A stretch of DNA of 64,000 nt from Duganella margarita (lineage in GTDB: Bacteria > Pseudomonadota > Gammaproteobacteria > Burkholderiales > Burkholderiaceae_D): the NCBI RefSeq assembly GCF_009857535.1, contig NZ_WWCS01000002.1:372001-436000 (forward strand). The letters run 5' to 3'. A program made the translations under genes and the position numbers. The notes beneath the pieces were generated by a model that was not told the origin of the DNA, did no database searches, and worked only from the letters and a program-made list of their open reading frames with translations. Numbering within the stretch: position 1 is the stretch's first letter; each line of letters begins with the position of its first letter. This document shows, one piece after another, positions 1 through 9,279 of the stretch.

Positions 1-375
1 GCGTTTGTCTCGGCCGACGGTTCGATCATTCCGGTGGGCGGCAAGACCGGCACCGGCGACCAGCGCTTTGATGTGTATGGCGGCGGCGGACGGCTGATCG
101 AGTCGCGCTATGTGAACCGGTCGGCGACGTTTGTGTTCAATATCGGCGAGCGCTTCTTTGGGTCGATGACGGCGTATGTGCATGGGCCGGAGTCGAAGAA
201 CTATGACTTCACCAGCGCGTTGCCGGTGCAGCTGCTGGTGGTGCTGGCGCCGAGCCTGATGCCGTTGATCGAGCCGCATGCGGCGCCGAAACCCGGCGCC
301 ACGCCGCCGATCGTCAAGGTTGGGGCGGGAGCACCCGAAGTCGCGAAAGCGCCATTGCAAGCCTGCGGCGGTTAA
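1..375 (+). CDS. Penicillin-binding protein, C-terminal end (partial)
   Basis: Only the last 124 codons are present; the reading frame is open at base 1. The segment GGKTGTGD carries the KTG box, the third catalytic motif of penicillin-binding transpeptidases, followed by a beta-strand-rich stretch and a Pro/Ala-rich tail. Known for the family: the KTG box lines the serine active site that crosslinks peptidoglycan in the periplasm. The sequence after the motif resembles the end of large bifunctional glycosyltransferase/transpeptidase proteins of Burkholderiales, but the N-terminal part that would settle the class lies outside the window. A strong intrinsic terminator follows 26 bases after the stop, so this is the last gene of its transcription unit. 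Confidence 0.75.
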   Translation, partial: AFVSADGSIIPVGGKTGTGDQRFDVYGGGGRLIESRYVNRSATFVFNIGERFFGSMTAYVHGPESKNYDFTSALPVQLLVVLAPSLMPLIEPHAAPKPGATPPIVKVGAGAPEVAKAPLQACGG

Positions 376-400
376 TTTCTACCCCGCACACCGCATGCCA

Positions 401-432
401 GGGTCTGACCCCAAGGGGTCAGACCCTTTTTT
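401..432 (+). terminator. Intrinsic terminator after the penicillin-binding protein gene
   Basis: GGGTCTGACCCC and GGGGTCAGACCC (401-412 and 415-426) form a perfect 12-bp stem with almost no loop, followed by a run of six T. The palindrome is unusually perfect for a terminator and could also belong to a genome-wide palindromic repeat, but no second copy was seen in this window. Confidence 0.8.
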
Positions 433-485
433 GTCTTGCGGGTTTCTCTTGCATAGTTGCTGATTTATTGGCAAGGTGTGAGCCC

Positions 486-1871
486 ATGAAACCTATGCGC
501 CATCACATGTCCAAGATCCTCAAGTTTACCCAGTTCTCGTTCCGGGATCTGATCGTCGCGGCTGCGCCGACGGTGCTGACCATTGTCGGCATCTGCCTGC
601 TGGCCTACTGGCTGGTCGACCCGGCGCCGCCGCGCACGGTGCGGCTGGGTACCGGCCAGGAAAACTCGGCCTACGAGGACTTCGGCAAGAAATACGCGGC
701 GGCGCTGGCCAAGCATGGCGTCAAGGTCACGCTGGTGCAATCGGCCGGCTCCAGCGAAAATCTGCGTAACCTGAAAGAAGGCAAGGTCGATATCGCCTTC
801 GTGCAAAGCGGCTCGACCAACGAGGAAGCGGCCGAGCGCGAAGGCCTGTCGTCGCTGGGCAGCCTGTTCGTTGAGCCGCTGTGGCTGTTCCTGCGTGAAG
901 AGAAGGGCCAGCCGCCGATCACCCAGCTGACGCAGCTGCGCGGCAAGAAGATCAACTATGGCGCCAAGGGCGCCGGCTCGCCGCGGCTGTTCCGCCAGGT
1001 GCTGGAATTGAATGGCGTCGAAAAGGACGAAGTGCAGCGATTTTCGCTGGCCAACACGCCGGCCACGGTGGAGCTGCTGGAAGGCCGCATCGACGGCCTG
1101 GTGTTCACCTCGGCGCCGGAAGCGCCGCTGATCCAGATGCTGCTGCAAACGCCGGGCATCCGGCTGTTCGATTTCAACCAGGCCGAGGCGTATTCGCGCA
1201 AGCTGCCCTTCCTGACCCATGTGGTGCTGCCGCAGGGGATTGTGGACCTCGGCCGCAATATTCCGTCCGAAGACTACAACCTGATCGCGCCGACCGCCAC
1301 GCTGGTGGCGCGCGATGATTTGCATTCGGCCCTGGTGGATTTGTTCGTGCAGGCGGCGGCAACGATTCATGGCGGCGCCGGCTGGTTCCAGCAGCAGGGC
1401 CAGTTCCCGTCCGCCAAGTACACCGAGATTCCGGTCGATCCGGAAGCGGCCAAGTACTACAAGAGCGGGCCGCCGTTCCTGCAGCGGTATATGACTTTCT
1501 GGCTGGCCAATTTCTTCGACCGCATGTGGGTGCTGGTGGTGGCGCTGGGCGCGCTGATCCTGCCGCTGTCGAAGGTGATCCCGCCGCTGTACGTGTGGCG
1601 CATCCGCTCGCGCGTGTACAAATGGTATGGCCAGCTGCGCGCGGTGGAGCAGCGGGTGGAGGAGGCGCCGGCGGCGACCCGCATGCAGGTCTACGAAGAG
1701 CAGCTGAAGCGGCTCGACGAGATCGAGGAACTGGTCAACCAGGTGTCGATCCCGCTATCGTTTGCCGACGGCCTGTATGGCTTGCGCAGCCATATCCAGT
1801 TCGTGCGCAAGCGCATCCTGTTCCTGATGGGCGAGGGCAGCCCGGCCGGCGTTGAAGCGGTGCCGGTTTAA
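486..1871 (+). CDS. TAXI-family TRAP-type solute-binding protein with C-terminal membrane anchor
   Basis: 461 residues. A hydrophobic segment near residues 20-40 (LTIVGICLLAYWLV) is followed by a periplasmic binding domain of the TAXI type (RLGTGQENSAYEDFGKKY..., VDIAFVQSG). A second membrane helix near residues 340-365 (MWVLVVALGALILPLSKVIPP) leads to a cytoplasmic helical tail. Known: TAXI proteins normally deliver ligands to TRAP permeases. No TRAP permease gene lies beside it, so it is an orphan here; the anchored form may act as a sensor or pair with a permease encoded elsewhere (inference). ATG 486 is preferred because AAGG lies about 9 bases upstream; a TTG at 468 would add six residues. 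Its stop overlaps the stop of the convergent rhodanese gene by 3 bases. Confidence 0.75.
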   Translation: MKPMRHHMSKILKFTQFSFRDLIVAAAPTVLTIVGICLLAYWLVDPAPPRTVRLGTGQENSAYEDFGKKYAAALAKHGVKVTLVQSAGSSENLRNLKEGKVDIAFVQSGSTNEEAAEREGLSSLGSLFVEPLWLFLREEKGQPPITQLTQLRGKKINYGAKGAGSPRLFRQVLELNGVEKDEVQRFSLANTPATVELLEGRIDGLVFTSAPEAPLIQMLLQTPGIRLFDFNQAEAYSRKLPFLTHVVLPQGIVDLGRNIPSEDYNLIAPTATLVARDDLHSALVDLFVQAAATIHGGAGWFQQQGQFPSAKYTEIPVDPEAAKYYKSGPPFLQRYMTFWLANFFDRMWVLVVALGALILPLSKVIPPLYVWRIRSRVYKWYGQLRAVEQRVEEAPAATRMQVYEEQLKRLDEIEELVNQVSIPLSFADGLYGLRSHIQFVRKRILFLMGEGSPAGVEAVPV

Positions 1872-2326
1872 GCGCCGATCCAGGGCAAGCCCGCGTGGCA
1901 CCAGCCGCTGACGTTCTTGCGGTGGCCGTGCTCGTCCTTGTCGCCCTCAAAGCCCTCCAGGATGTCATAGCAATGCTGGTAACCGTGTTCGGTCGCCAGC
2001 TTGGCTGCACCACGCGAGCGCACGCCGGAACGGCACAGGAATAAAATCACCTGGTCCTTGCGCGCGATGCCGTTCAGTTGCTCGATAAATTCGTGGTTGG
2101 CGTTGCCACCTGGATAAGTCGCCCACTGCACCGCACCATGTTGGGCGTCCGGAATCGCCACCCGTCCGACCCAGTCGCGCTCGGCATTGGTGCGTACATC
2201 GATCAGCTTGATCGCGTTTTCCGCGCTGATCAATTCGTAGGCTTCCTGCGGCGTCACCGCGCCGGCATAGGGCCAATCCTTGCTGCGGCTACGGGCAAGG
2301 GCGAGGATCTCATCTATTTTGCTCAT
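1868..2326 (-). CDS. Rhodanese-like domain protein
   Basis: 152 residues, one rhodanese domain. The active-site loop CRSGVRS begins at Cys98 in LFLCRSGVRSRGAA, and the upstream LIDVRTNAERDWVG is the typical CH2A-like motif. Known: such single-domain proteins carry persulfide sulfur on this cysteine, with substrates that vary. The frame is open for another 58 codons upstream, but the start at MSKIDEIL is chosen because the preceding translated sequence is unlike any rhodanese and would run into the glnA control region. It is transcribed away from glnA; the shared upstream region holds NtrC-type sites, so co-regulation with nitrogen status is possible but unproven. Confidence 0.85.
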   Translation of the reverse strand: MSKIDEILALARSRSKDWPYAGAVTPQEAYELISAENAIKLIDVRTNAERDWVGRVAIPDAQHGAVQWATYPGGNANHEFIEQLNGIARKDQVILFLCRSGVRSRGAAKLATEHGYQHCYDILEGFEGDKDEHGHRKNVSGWCHAGLPWIGA

Positions 2327-2388
2327 AAGGTGTTCCGGTAATAAGTTTAAGTTTATTATAGGCGTCCGTGCCCGGCCCGCGACGGTGA

Positions 2389-2405
2389 TGCACCAAAACC
2401 ATGCG
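2389..2405 (+). promoter_or_regulatory. Weak NtrC-like half site
   Basis: TGCACC-AAAAC-CATGCG keeps the left half of the NtrC consensus (TGCACY-N5-GGTGCA) and degenerates in the right half. It lies 39 bases upstream of the first good site. It could be an auxiliary site for glnA, or serve the divergent rhodanese gene, or be chance. Confidence 0.3.
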
Positions 2406-2427
2406 CTTTTCAGTAAATATCCTAGAA

Positions 2428-2444
2428 TGCACTTACGAGGTGCA
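2428..2444 (+). promoter_or_regulatory. NtrC binding site 1 upstream of glnA
   Basis: TGCACT-TACGA-GGTGCA is an exact match to the known NtrC enhancer consensus TGCACY-N5-GGTGCA. Its centre is about 170 bases upstream of the expected sigma-54 start point of glnA, a normal distance for an enhancer site. Confidence 0.8.
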
Positions 2445-2456
2445 AAATGTGGAAAA

Positions 2457-2473
2457 CGCACTAAATCGGTGCG
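2457..2473 (+). promoter_or_regulatory. NtrC binding site 2 upstream of glnA
   Basis: CGCACT-AAATC-GGTGCG differs from the NtrC consensus only in the outermost base on each side. Its centre is 29 bases from site 1, close to three helical turns, the arrangement that allows two NtrC dimers to bind cooperatively on one DNA face. Confidence 0.75.
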
Positions 2474-2581
2474 ACATTGTTCTGCTGTAAATTGTGGCAT
2501 TTGGATACGCCCGCCAATTTTAGAATGATTTTGGCCGCGCGTTCAAAGACGCTACCAACATATCGATCGTCGTTCTGTGGC

Positions 2582-2597
2582 TGGCATGGATACTGCT
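2582..2597 (+). promoter_or_regulatory. Sigma-54 promoter of glnA
   Basis: TGGCATGGATACTGCT has the invariant GG (2583-2584) and GC (2595-2596) separated by exactly 10 bases, as required for RpoN promoters (consensus TGGCAC-N5-TTGC). Transcription would begin near 2608, leaving a leader of about 34 bases before glnA. Confidence 0.75.
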
Positions 2598-2641
2598 TAA
2601 TAAGGCCTCACGAGTTCCACACATTCCTTTAGGAGATACGC

Positions 2642-4057
2642 ATGGCAATGACAGCCGCAGAAGTTCTGAAAATGGTCCAGGAAAACGAAGTCAAATTCGT
2701 TGATTTCCGTTTCGCGGATACCCGTGGTAAAGAACAGCACGTTACCGTGCCTGTGTCGGCTTTCGACATCGACAAGTTTGAATCGGGTCACGCGTTCGAC
2801 GGTTCCTCGATCGCCGGCTGGAAGGGTATTGAAGCATCCGACATGATTCTGATGCCTGATCCAAACACCGCGAACATCGACCCGTTCATGGAAGAGACCA
2901 CGCTGTTCATGCAATGCGACGTCATCGAACCAGCTGACGGCAAGGGCTACGACCGCGATCCACGCTCCATCGCCAAGCGCGCTGAAGCGTACCTGAAATC
3001 GTCCGGCATCGGCGACACCGCCTACTTCGGCCCGGAACCAGAATTCTTCATCTTCGACAGCGTGCGCTGGAAAATCGACATGTCGGGTTGCTTCGTCAAG
3101 ATCGATTCCGACGAAGCGTCGTGGTCGACCGGCGAAAAAATCGAAGGCGGCAACAGCGGCCATCGTCCAACCGTCAAGGGCGGCTACTTCCCGGTGCCAC
3201 CAGTGGACAGCTTCCAGGACATGCGTTCGGAAATGTGCCTGATCCTGGAATCGCTGGGCATTCCGGTGGAAGTACACCACCACGAAGTGGCCGGCGCCGG
3301 CCAGAACGAAATCGGCACCAAGTTCTCGACCCTGGTTGAGCGCGCCGACTGGACCCAGAACCTGAAATACGTGGTCTGGAACGTCGCCCACAGCTACGGC
3401 AAAACCGCGACCTTCATGCCAAAACCTATCGTTGGCGACAACGGTTCGGGCATGCACGTGCACCAGTCGATCTGGAAAGACGGCAAAAACCTGTTCGCCG
3501 GCGACGGCTATGCCGGCCTGTCGGATACCGCGCTGTACTACATCGGCGGCATCATCAAGCACGCCAAAGCACTGAACGCGATCACCAACCCAGGCACCAA
3601 CTCGTACAAACGTCTGGTGCCAGGCTTTGAAGCCCCAGTGAAACTGGCGTACTCGGCGAAAAACCGTTCGGCGTCGATCCGTATTCCACACGTGGCCAAT
3701 CCAAAAGGCCGCCGTATCGAAACCCGCTTCCCGGATCCACTGGCCAACGTCTACCTGTGCTTCTCGGCACTGATGATGGCGGGTCTGGACGGTATCCAGA
3801 ACAAGATCCATCCAGGCGAAGCAGCGTCGAAAGACCTGTACCACCTGCCGCCGGAAGAAGACGCACTGATCCCAACCGTGTGCGCCTCGCTGGAAGAAGC
3901 ACTGGACGCCCTGAACAAAGACCGCGAGTTCCTGACCCGTGGTGGCGTGTTCAGCGATTCGATGATCGATGCTTACATCGAACTGAAAATGCAGGACGTG
4001 CAGCGCATGCGCATGACCACTCACCCTGCTGAGTTCGACATGTACTACTCGCTGTAA
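2642..4057 (+). CDS. glnA: Glutamine synthetase, type I
   Basis: 471 residues, the usual length of adenylylated bacterial GSI. It makes glutamine from glutamate, ammonia and ATP in the cytoplasm as a dodecamer. Recognisable blocks are the N-terminal beta-grasp with FDGSSIAGW, the catalytic [10 protein letters not shown] and [10 protein letters not shown] segments, and Tyr400 in DLYHLPPEE, the adenylylation site modified by GlnE. The start at 2642 follows AGGAG in TTTAGGAGATACGC. Codon use (many CCA and GAA) looks like a highly expressed gene. It is driven by a sigma-54 promoter with two NtrC sites and ends at an intrinsic terminator, so ntrBC downstream probably depend on read-through or on their own promoter. 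Confidence 0.98.
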   Translation: MAMTAAEVLKMVQENEVKFVDFRFADTRGKEQHVTVPVSAFDIDKFESGHAFDGSSIAGWKGIEASDMILMPDPNTANIDPFMEETTLFMQCDVIEPADGKGYDRDPRSIAKRAEAYLKSSGIGDTAYFGPEPEFFIFDSVRWKIDMSGCFVKIDSDEASWSTGEKIEGGNSGHRPTVKGGYFPVPPVDSFQDMRSEMCLILESLGIPVEVHHHEVAGAGQNEIGTKFSTLVERADWTQNLKYVVWNVAHSYGKTATFMPKPIVGDNGSGMHVHQSIWKDGKNLFAGDGYAGLSDTALYYIGGIIKHAKALNAITNPGTNSYKRLVPGFEAPVKLAYSAKNRSASIRIPHVANPKGRRIETRFPDPLANVYLCFSALMMAGLDGIQNKIHPGEAASKDLYHLPPEEDALIPTVCASLEEALDALNKDREFLTRGGVFSDSMIDAYIELKMQDVQRMRMTTHPAEFDMYYSL

Positions 4058-4092
4058 TCACCGCGCGCTACGGCGCTGGTGAGGCGGTATCC

Positions 4093-4129
4093 AACGCGGG
4101 GCGAGCTGATGCTTTCCCCGCGTTTTTAT
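4093..4129 (+). terminator. Intrinsic terminator after glnA
   Basis: AACGCGGGG (4093-4101) pairs with CCCCGCGTT (4116-4124), followed by a short T run. The 14-base loop is large but the stem is GC-rich. It separates glnA from the DUF4124-ntrBC unit. Confidence 0.75.
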
Positions 4130-4176
4130 TTGGATGCTGTATATTCGGGTGGACTGTTCCACCCACGGATTTACGA

Positions 4177-4662
4177 ATGACAATGAGTTTGAAACTGAGT
4201 GTGTTGCTGGCTTTGTTGGCCCCGGCAGCGGCGCATGGACAGATCTATAAATGCCAGCCGCCCGGCGGCAGCGTCGAGTTCACCGACATTAACCGTGGCA
4301 GCTATTGCAAGCTGATGGATCTGCCCGGCATGACGGTGCCGGCGCCAGCGCGGCGCAGCGGGCCGTCGGCGCCGCGCGCCGCGCAACCCGTCGCCACGCC
4401 GGGCGAGTTCCCGCGCGTCGACAGCGCCGAACAGAAGGCGCGCGACGCCGACCGCCGTGGCATCCTCGAAGACGAGCTGAAGACCGAGCAGCAAAAGCTG
4501 GCCGAACTGCGGCGCGAATTCAACGGCGGCGAGCCGGAACGGCGCGGCGATGAACGCAATTACGCCAAGTACCAGGAACGGGTGGCCGCGCTGCGCGACA
4601 GCATCAGCCGCTCGGAAAAGAATGTCGATGCCTTGAAACGTGAGATCGCGAATATCCGATGA
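4177..4662 (+). CDS. DUF4124-type secreted protein
   Basis: 161 residues. A signal peptide (LKLSVLLALLAPAAAHG, cleavage near residue 20) is followed by a short DUF4124-like domain (QIYKCQPPGGSVEFTD...YCKLMDLPG, two cysteines). An Ala/Pro linker and a charged, probably coiled-coil C-terminus (EDELKTEQQKLAELRREFN) complete the protein. Function is unknown; the domain is common in periplasmic proteins of beta- and gammaproteobacteria. Its stop overlaps the ntrB start (ATGA), so the two are translationally coupled, which is odd for a periplasmic protein beside a cytoplasmic nitrogen sensor. A second ATG lies two codons downstream. Confidence 0.8.
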   Translation: MTMSLKLSVLLALLAPAAAHGQIYKCQPPGGSVEFTDINRGSYCKLMDLPGMTVPAPARRSGPSAPRAAQPVATPGEFPRVDSAEQKARDADRRGILEDELKTEQQKLAELRREFNGGEPERRGDERNYAKYQERVAALRDSISRSEKNVDALKREIANIR

Positions 4663-5771
4663 GCATAGTCAATAAGATCGCGGCCCGCGCGGCCGCCGCC
4701 ATCCACCGCCCGCCGTCGCTGGCCGGGCTGGAACTGCTGGCTTCGGCCGTGGTGCTGCTCGACGCGCAAGGCCATATCGCCTACGCCAACGCGGCCGCCG
4801 AGAACCTGCTGGAAAGCTCGCTGAAGGCGCTGTCGCGCCAGACGCTGAGCGCGCAGTTCCTCAATCCGGACGAGCTGGAACATACCTGCGCGCAAGCGCG
4901 CGAACACAAATTCTCCGACCTGCGCCAGGACCTGGCGCTGGAGCGTCCCGGCCGCGAACCGCTGCACGTGCACAGCATCGTCTCGGCGGTGGAGGACCCG
5001 CCCGGCGGCGTGCTGATCGAGCTGCGCGAAAACCAGCAGCATCTCAAGCTGGACCGCGAAGAGCGCATCCTCGACCAGAGCCAGGTCAACAAGGAGCTGA
5101 TCCGCAACCTGGCGCACGAGATCAAGAATCCGCTGGGCGGCATCCGTGGCGCCGCGCAGTTGCTGGAGATGGAACTGCCGGGCGCGCATGCGGTGCAGCT
5201 GCGCGAGTACACGCAGGTCATCATCAAGGAAGCCGACCGCCTGCAGACGCTGGTGGACCGGCTGCTGGCGCCGCATCGCCGGCCGCACATCGTCGGCGAC
5301 GTCAACATCCACGAAGTGCTGGAGCGGGTGCGCAGCCTGATGCTGGCGGAGTTCCCGTCCGGCCTGACGATTCTGCGCGATTATGATGCGTCGATTCCCG
5401 AATTCCGCGGCGATAAGGAACAGTTGATTCAGACCGTGCTGAACATCGCGCACAACGCCGCGCAGGCGCTGGCGCTGCAGATCGACGCCGGCGAAGCGCA
5501 GATCGTTTTCAAGACGCGGGTGGCGCGCCAGGTGACGTTGGCCAAGGTCCGCTACGGGCTGGCATTAGACTTGCATATCATTGACAATGGACCGGGTATC
5601 GCACCCCAGATCCGCGACCGCATCTTCTACCCGCTGGTTTCAGGCAGGGAGGGCGGCAGTGGACTGGGACTGACCTTGGCACAGACCTTCGTGCAACAGC
5701 ACATGGGCGTGATCGAGTGCGAGAGCCGGCCTGGATGTACGGATTTCCGTATTTTGCTGCCGTTGCCATAA
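4659..5771 (+). CDS. ntrB: Nitrogen regulation histidine kinase NtrB (GlnL)
   Basis: 370 residues, cytoplasmic, no membrane segments. A PAS domain occupies about residues 20-130 (VVLLDAQGHIAYANAAAENLL). The dimerisation/phosphoacceptor domain has His153 in NLAHEIKNPLGG, and the C-terminal ATPase domain has IDNGPGI and GGSGLGL. Known: NtrB phosphorylates NtrC under nitrogen limitation and dephosphorylates it when PII signals sufficiency. It overlaps the previous gene by 4 bases and is followed 63 bases later by ntrC, its partner. Its product should act on the two NtrC sites upstream of glnA in this same cluster. Confidence 0.95.
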   Translation: MSIVNKIAARAAAAIHRPPSLAGLELLASAVVLLDAQGHIAYANAAAENLLESSLKALSRQTLSAQFLNPDELEHTCAQAREHKFSDLRQDLALERPGREPLHVHSIVSAVEDPPGGVLIELRENQQHLKLDREERILDQSQVNKELIRNLAHEIKNPLGGIRGAAQLLEMELPGAHAVQLREYTQVIIKEADRLQTLVDRLLAPHRRPHIVGDVNIHEVLERVRSLMLAEFPSGLTILRDYDASIPEFRGDKEQLIQTVLNIAHNAAQALALQIDAGEAQIVFKTRVARQVTLAKVRYGLALDLHIIDNGPGIAPQIRDRIFYPLVSGREGGSGLGLTLAQTFVQQHMGVIECESRPGCTDFRILLPLP

Positions 5772-5834
5772 GCCGCGGCGGGCATTGCGGACCGTGTCCC
5801 TTGATTGACGATCATCGCGGAAAAAATACAACAC

Positions 5835-7337
<1,503 letters not shown>

Positions 7338-7346
7338 CGCCACCCG

Positions 7347-7424
7347 GTCGTTCCCGCGCAGGCGGGAATCCATGGAGCGCGATGATGCCGGCTCAGCATG
7401 GGTTCCCGCGTGCGCGGGAATGAC
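7347..7424. repeat. BIME-like double palindrome, copy 1
   Basis: Two palindromes, TTCCCGCGCAGGCGGGAA (7351-7368) and TTCCCGCGTGCGCGGGAA (7403-7420), face each other across about 34 bases. The outer edges read GTC...GAC. It fills most of the gap between the convergent ntrC and SDR genes. The same element recurs at four other places in the window. It may act as a transcription or RNA-stability element (inference). Confidence 0.85.
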
Positions 7425-7425
7425 G

Positions 7426-8163
7426 TTACATCAGCGCTACCGCGTCGGCGCCGGCGGCGATCCGCATCGGTGCTGCCGGATCGGTGGCGGCTTGCCATAC
7501 CGCCTGCGCCACGTCGATGGCTTGCGTCACTTCTTCGGTCGATTGCTGCCAGCCCGCAAACACATTCTGCGCCATGGCCGCGTAGGCTTCCGGAATCGCG
7601 CCCTGCATGCGCGGCTGTGCGTTGGCGCCGAAGCTGGTGGTCGGCGCGCGTCCCGGCAACACCAGGTTGACGCGCACATTGAACTGCTCCAGTTCCAGCG
7701 TCAGCGATTCCGTGAAGGCATTCACCGCCGCTTTGCTGGCCGTGTACACCGACAGCAGCGGCAGCGGTTTCAAGGTCACGCTGGAGGTCACGTTGATGAT
7801 CACGCCGGCCCGGCGCGCGCGCATCTGCGGCAGCACCGCCTGCGTCATTGCCATGGTGCCGAAGGTATTGGTCTCGAATACCTCGTGCACCTTGTCCATG
7901 CTGATGCCTTCCAGCGCCCCCAGCATGCCGATGCCGGCGTTGTTGACCAGTACGTCGACCTGGCCGGCGGCTTCAATCAGCTGGCGGATGCCATCCGGGT
8001 CGGTAACATCCAGCGGCAGCACGCGCAAATGCGGCGATGCCGGCAGCAGCTCGGCATTGGGCGTGCGCATGGTGGCGATGACGTTCCAGTCGCGCGCCAG
8101 GAAGTAGCGGGCGGTTTCCAGGCCGAAGCCGGACGAGCAGCCGGTGATGAGGATGGTTTTCAT
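7426..8163 (-). CDS. Short-chain dehydrogenase/reductase (SDR)
   Basis: 245 residues, classical SDR size. The cofactor loop TGCSSGFG spans residues 7-14, NNAG is at 74-77, the catalytic Tyr140 and Lys144 sit in SVYTASK, and the serine is in NVTSS (127-128). It should be a cytoplasmic NAD(P)-dependent oxidoreductase; the substrate cannot be told. The start is fixed by an AGGAG 8 bases upstream. It is transcribed divergently from the AraC-type regulator beside it, with a 96-base shared control region, so that regulator is the likely controller (inference from arrangement). Confidence 0.9.
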   Translation of the reverse strand: MKTILITGCSSGFGLETARYFLARDWNVIATMRTPNAELLPASPHLRVLPLDVTDPDGIRQLIEAAGQVDVLVNNAGIGMLGALEGISMDKVHEVFETNTFGTMAMTQAVLPQMRARRAGVIINVTSSVTLKPLPLLSVYTASKAAVNAFTESLTLELEQFNVRVNLVLPGRAPTTSFGANAQPRMQGAIPEAYAAMAQNVFAGWQQSTEEVTQAIDVAQAVWQAATDPAAPMRIAAGADAVALM

Positions 8164-8259
8164 GGGAACTCCTGTTGGGTGGGGATGACAGCACTGTAGC
8201 TACCCGTGGCCGGACTTGCTACAATCGATAGTCCATTTATCGTTAGCAAGCGTCCAGAT

Positions 8260-9162
8260 ATGACCGATCCCCTCGATGAAGTAGTCAGCTTGCTGCAGCC
8301 ACGTATCCGCTACTCGAAAGTCGTCAGCGCCGCCGGCCCCTGGCGCGTGCAGCGCTCGCATGAAGGGCAGCCGTTTTATTGCGCGGTGCTGGAAGGGGCC
8401 AGCCTGCTGACGGTCGGCGGCCAGGAAGCGCTGCCGTTGCAGCAGGGCGATTTCGTGCTGATACCGGAGTCGTATGCGTTCTCGATGAGCAGCGTGCAGC
8501 CACCCCCAGCCGCCGCACTGGACATGGCGCCGCTGGCCTTGCCGAACGGCGAGTTCCGCTTCGGCGCGCTGGACAGTCCACCCGAGGCGGTGCTGTTGAT
8601 CGGCCATTGCGCCTTCGACTCACCGGACGCGGCGCTGCTGGTATCGTTGCTGCCGCAGCTGATCCACGTGCGCGGCGAGGCACGGCTGTCGACGCTGGTG
8701 CAACTGGTTGGCGACGAATCGCGCGCGCGCCGGCCGGGGCGGGAAGTGGTGCTGGCGCATCTGCTGGAAGTGCTGTTGATCGAAGCCTTGCGCGCCAGCG
8801 CCATCAGCGCCGCGCCGGGCCTGCTGCGCGGCCTGGCCGATGAACGCCTGGCATTGGCGCTGCGGCGCATGCACGAGGACATGACCGCGCCGTGGACGGT
8901 GGCGCAGCTGGCCAGGGAAGCCGCGCTGTCGCGCTCGGCGTTCTTTGAACGCTTCAGCCGCGCCGTGGGCTTGGCGCCGATGGCGTATCTGCTGCGCTGG
9001 CGCATGGCCAAGGCCAAGCACCTGCTGCGTCGCCAGCAGGGCCATGTGGCCGATGTGGCGGCGCAGGTGGGCTACGGCTCGGCCAGCGCGTTCAGCGTGG
9101 CGTTCACGCGCCACGTCGGCATGTCGCCGACGCGTTATGCCTTGTCGCCGCCAACCACTTGA
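8260..9162 (+). CDS. AraC-family transcriptional regulator with N-terminal cupin domain
   Basis: 300 residues. The N-terminal half is cupin-like (FYCAVLEGASLLTVGGQEALPLQQGDFVLIP) and the C-terminal ~100 residues contain two helix-turn-helix units (TVAQLAREAALSRSAFFERF and VADVAAQVGYGSASAF). Known: members of this cupin/AraC group often control an adjacent divergent oxidoreductase gene, which fits the SDR next door. ATG 8260 is chosen over an in-frame GTG at 8206 because the latter leaves almost no promoter space and its first 18 residues do not fit the family. A TACAAT at 8220-8225 is a possible -10 element. Confidence 0.9.
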   Translation: MTDPLDEVVSLLQPRIRYSKVVSAAGPWRVQRSHEGQPFYCAVLEGASLLTVGGQEALPLQQGDFVLIPESYAFSMSSVQPPPAAALDMAPLALPNGEFRFGALDSPPEAVLLIGHCAFDSPDAALLVSLLPQLIHVRGEARLSTLVQLVGDESRARRPGREVVLAHLLEVLLIEALRASAISAAPGLLRGLADERLALALRRMHEDMTAPWTVAQLAREAALSRSAFFERFSRAVGLAPMAYLLRWRMAKAKHLLRRQQGHVADVAAQVGYGSASAFSVAFTRHVGMSPTRYALSPPTT

Positions 9163-9231
9163 TTGGGCGCATCGCGCGCCGGGCGCACGCTATTTCAAAG
9201 CGGCTGAAGCCGTCCTTGCGCGCTTGAGGTA

Positions 9232-9267
9232 AGCTCTTGGCTGTGAAGCCAGGGGCTTTTTCTTTTT
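9232..9267 (+). terminator. Terminator-like hairpin immediately upstream of corA
   Basis: AGCTCTTGGCT (9232-9242) and AGCCAGGGGCT (9247-9257) pair over 11 positions with G-U wobbles around a GTGA (GNRA-type) tetraloop, followed by TTTTTCTTTTT. The T run ends 12 bases before the corA start. It may simply end the AraC transcript, or act as an attenuator in the corA leader; the sequence alone does not decide. Confidence 0.65.
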
Positions 9268-9279
9268 CATGGAATGCGT

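Noticed and set aside
2597..4024. Long open frame antisense to glnA (about 475 codons)
   Set aside because: It exactly shadows a highly conserved gene, has no ribosome-binding site or family features, and such frames are a normal product of high third-position GC.
8226..8243. CGATA/TATCG inverted repeat in the SDR/AraC divergent region, considered as the AraC-type operator
   Set aside because: Only five bases per arm, and AraC-family sites are usually direct repeats; too weak without comparison.
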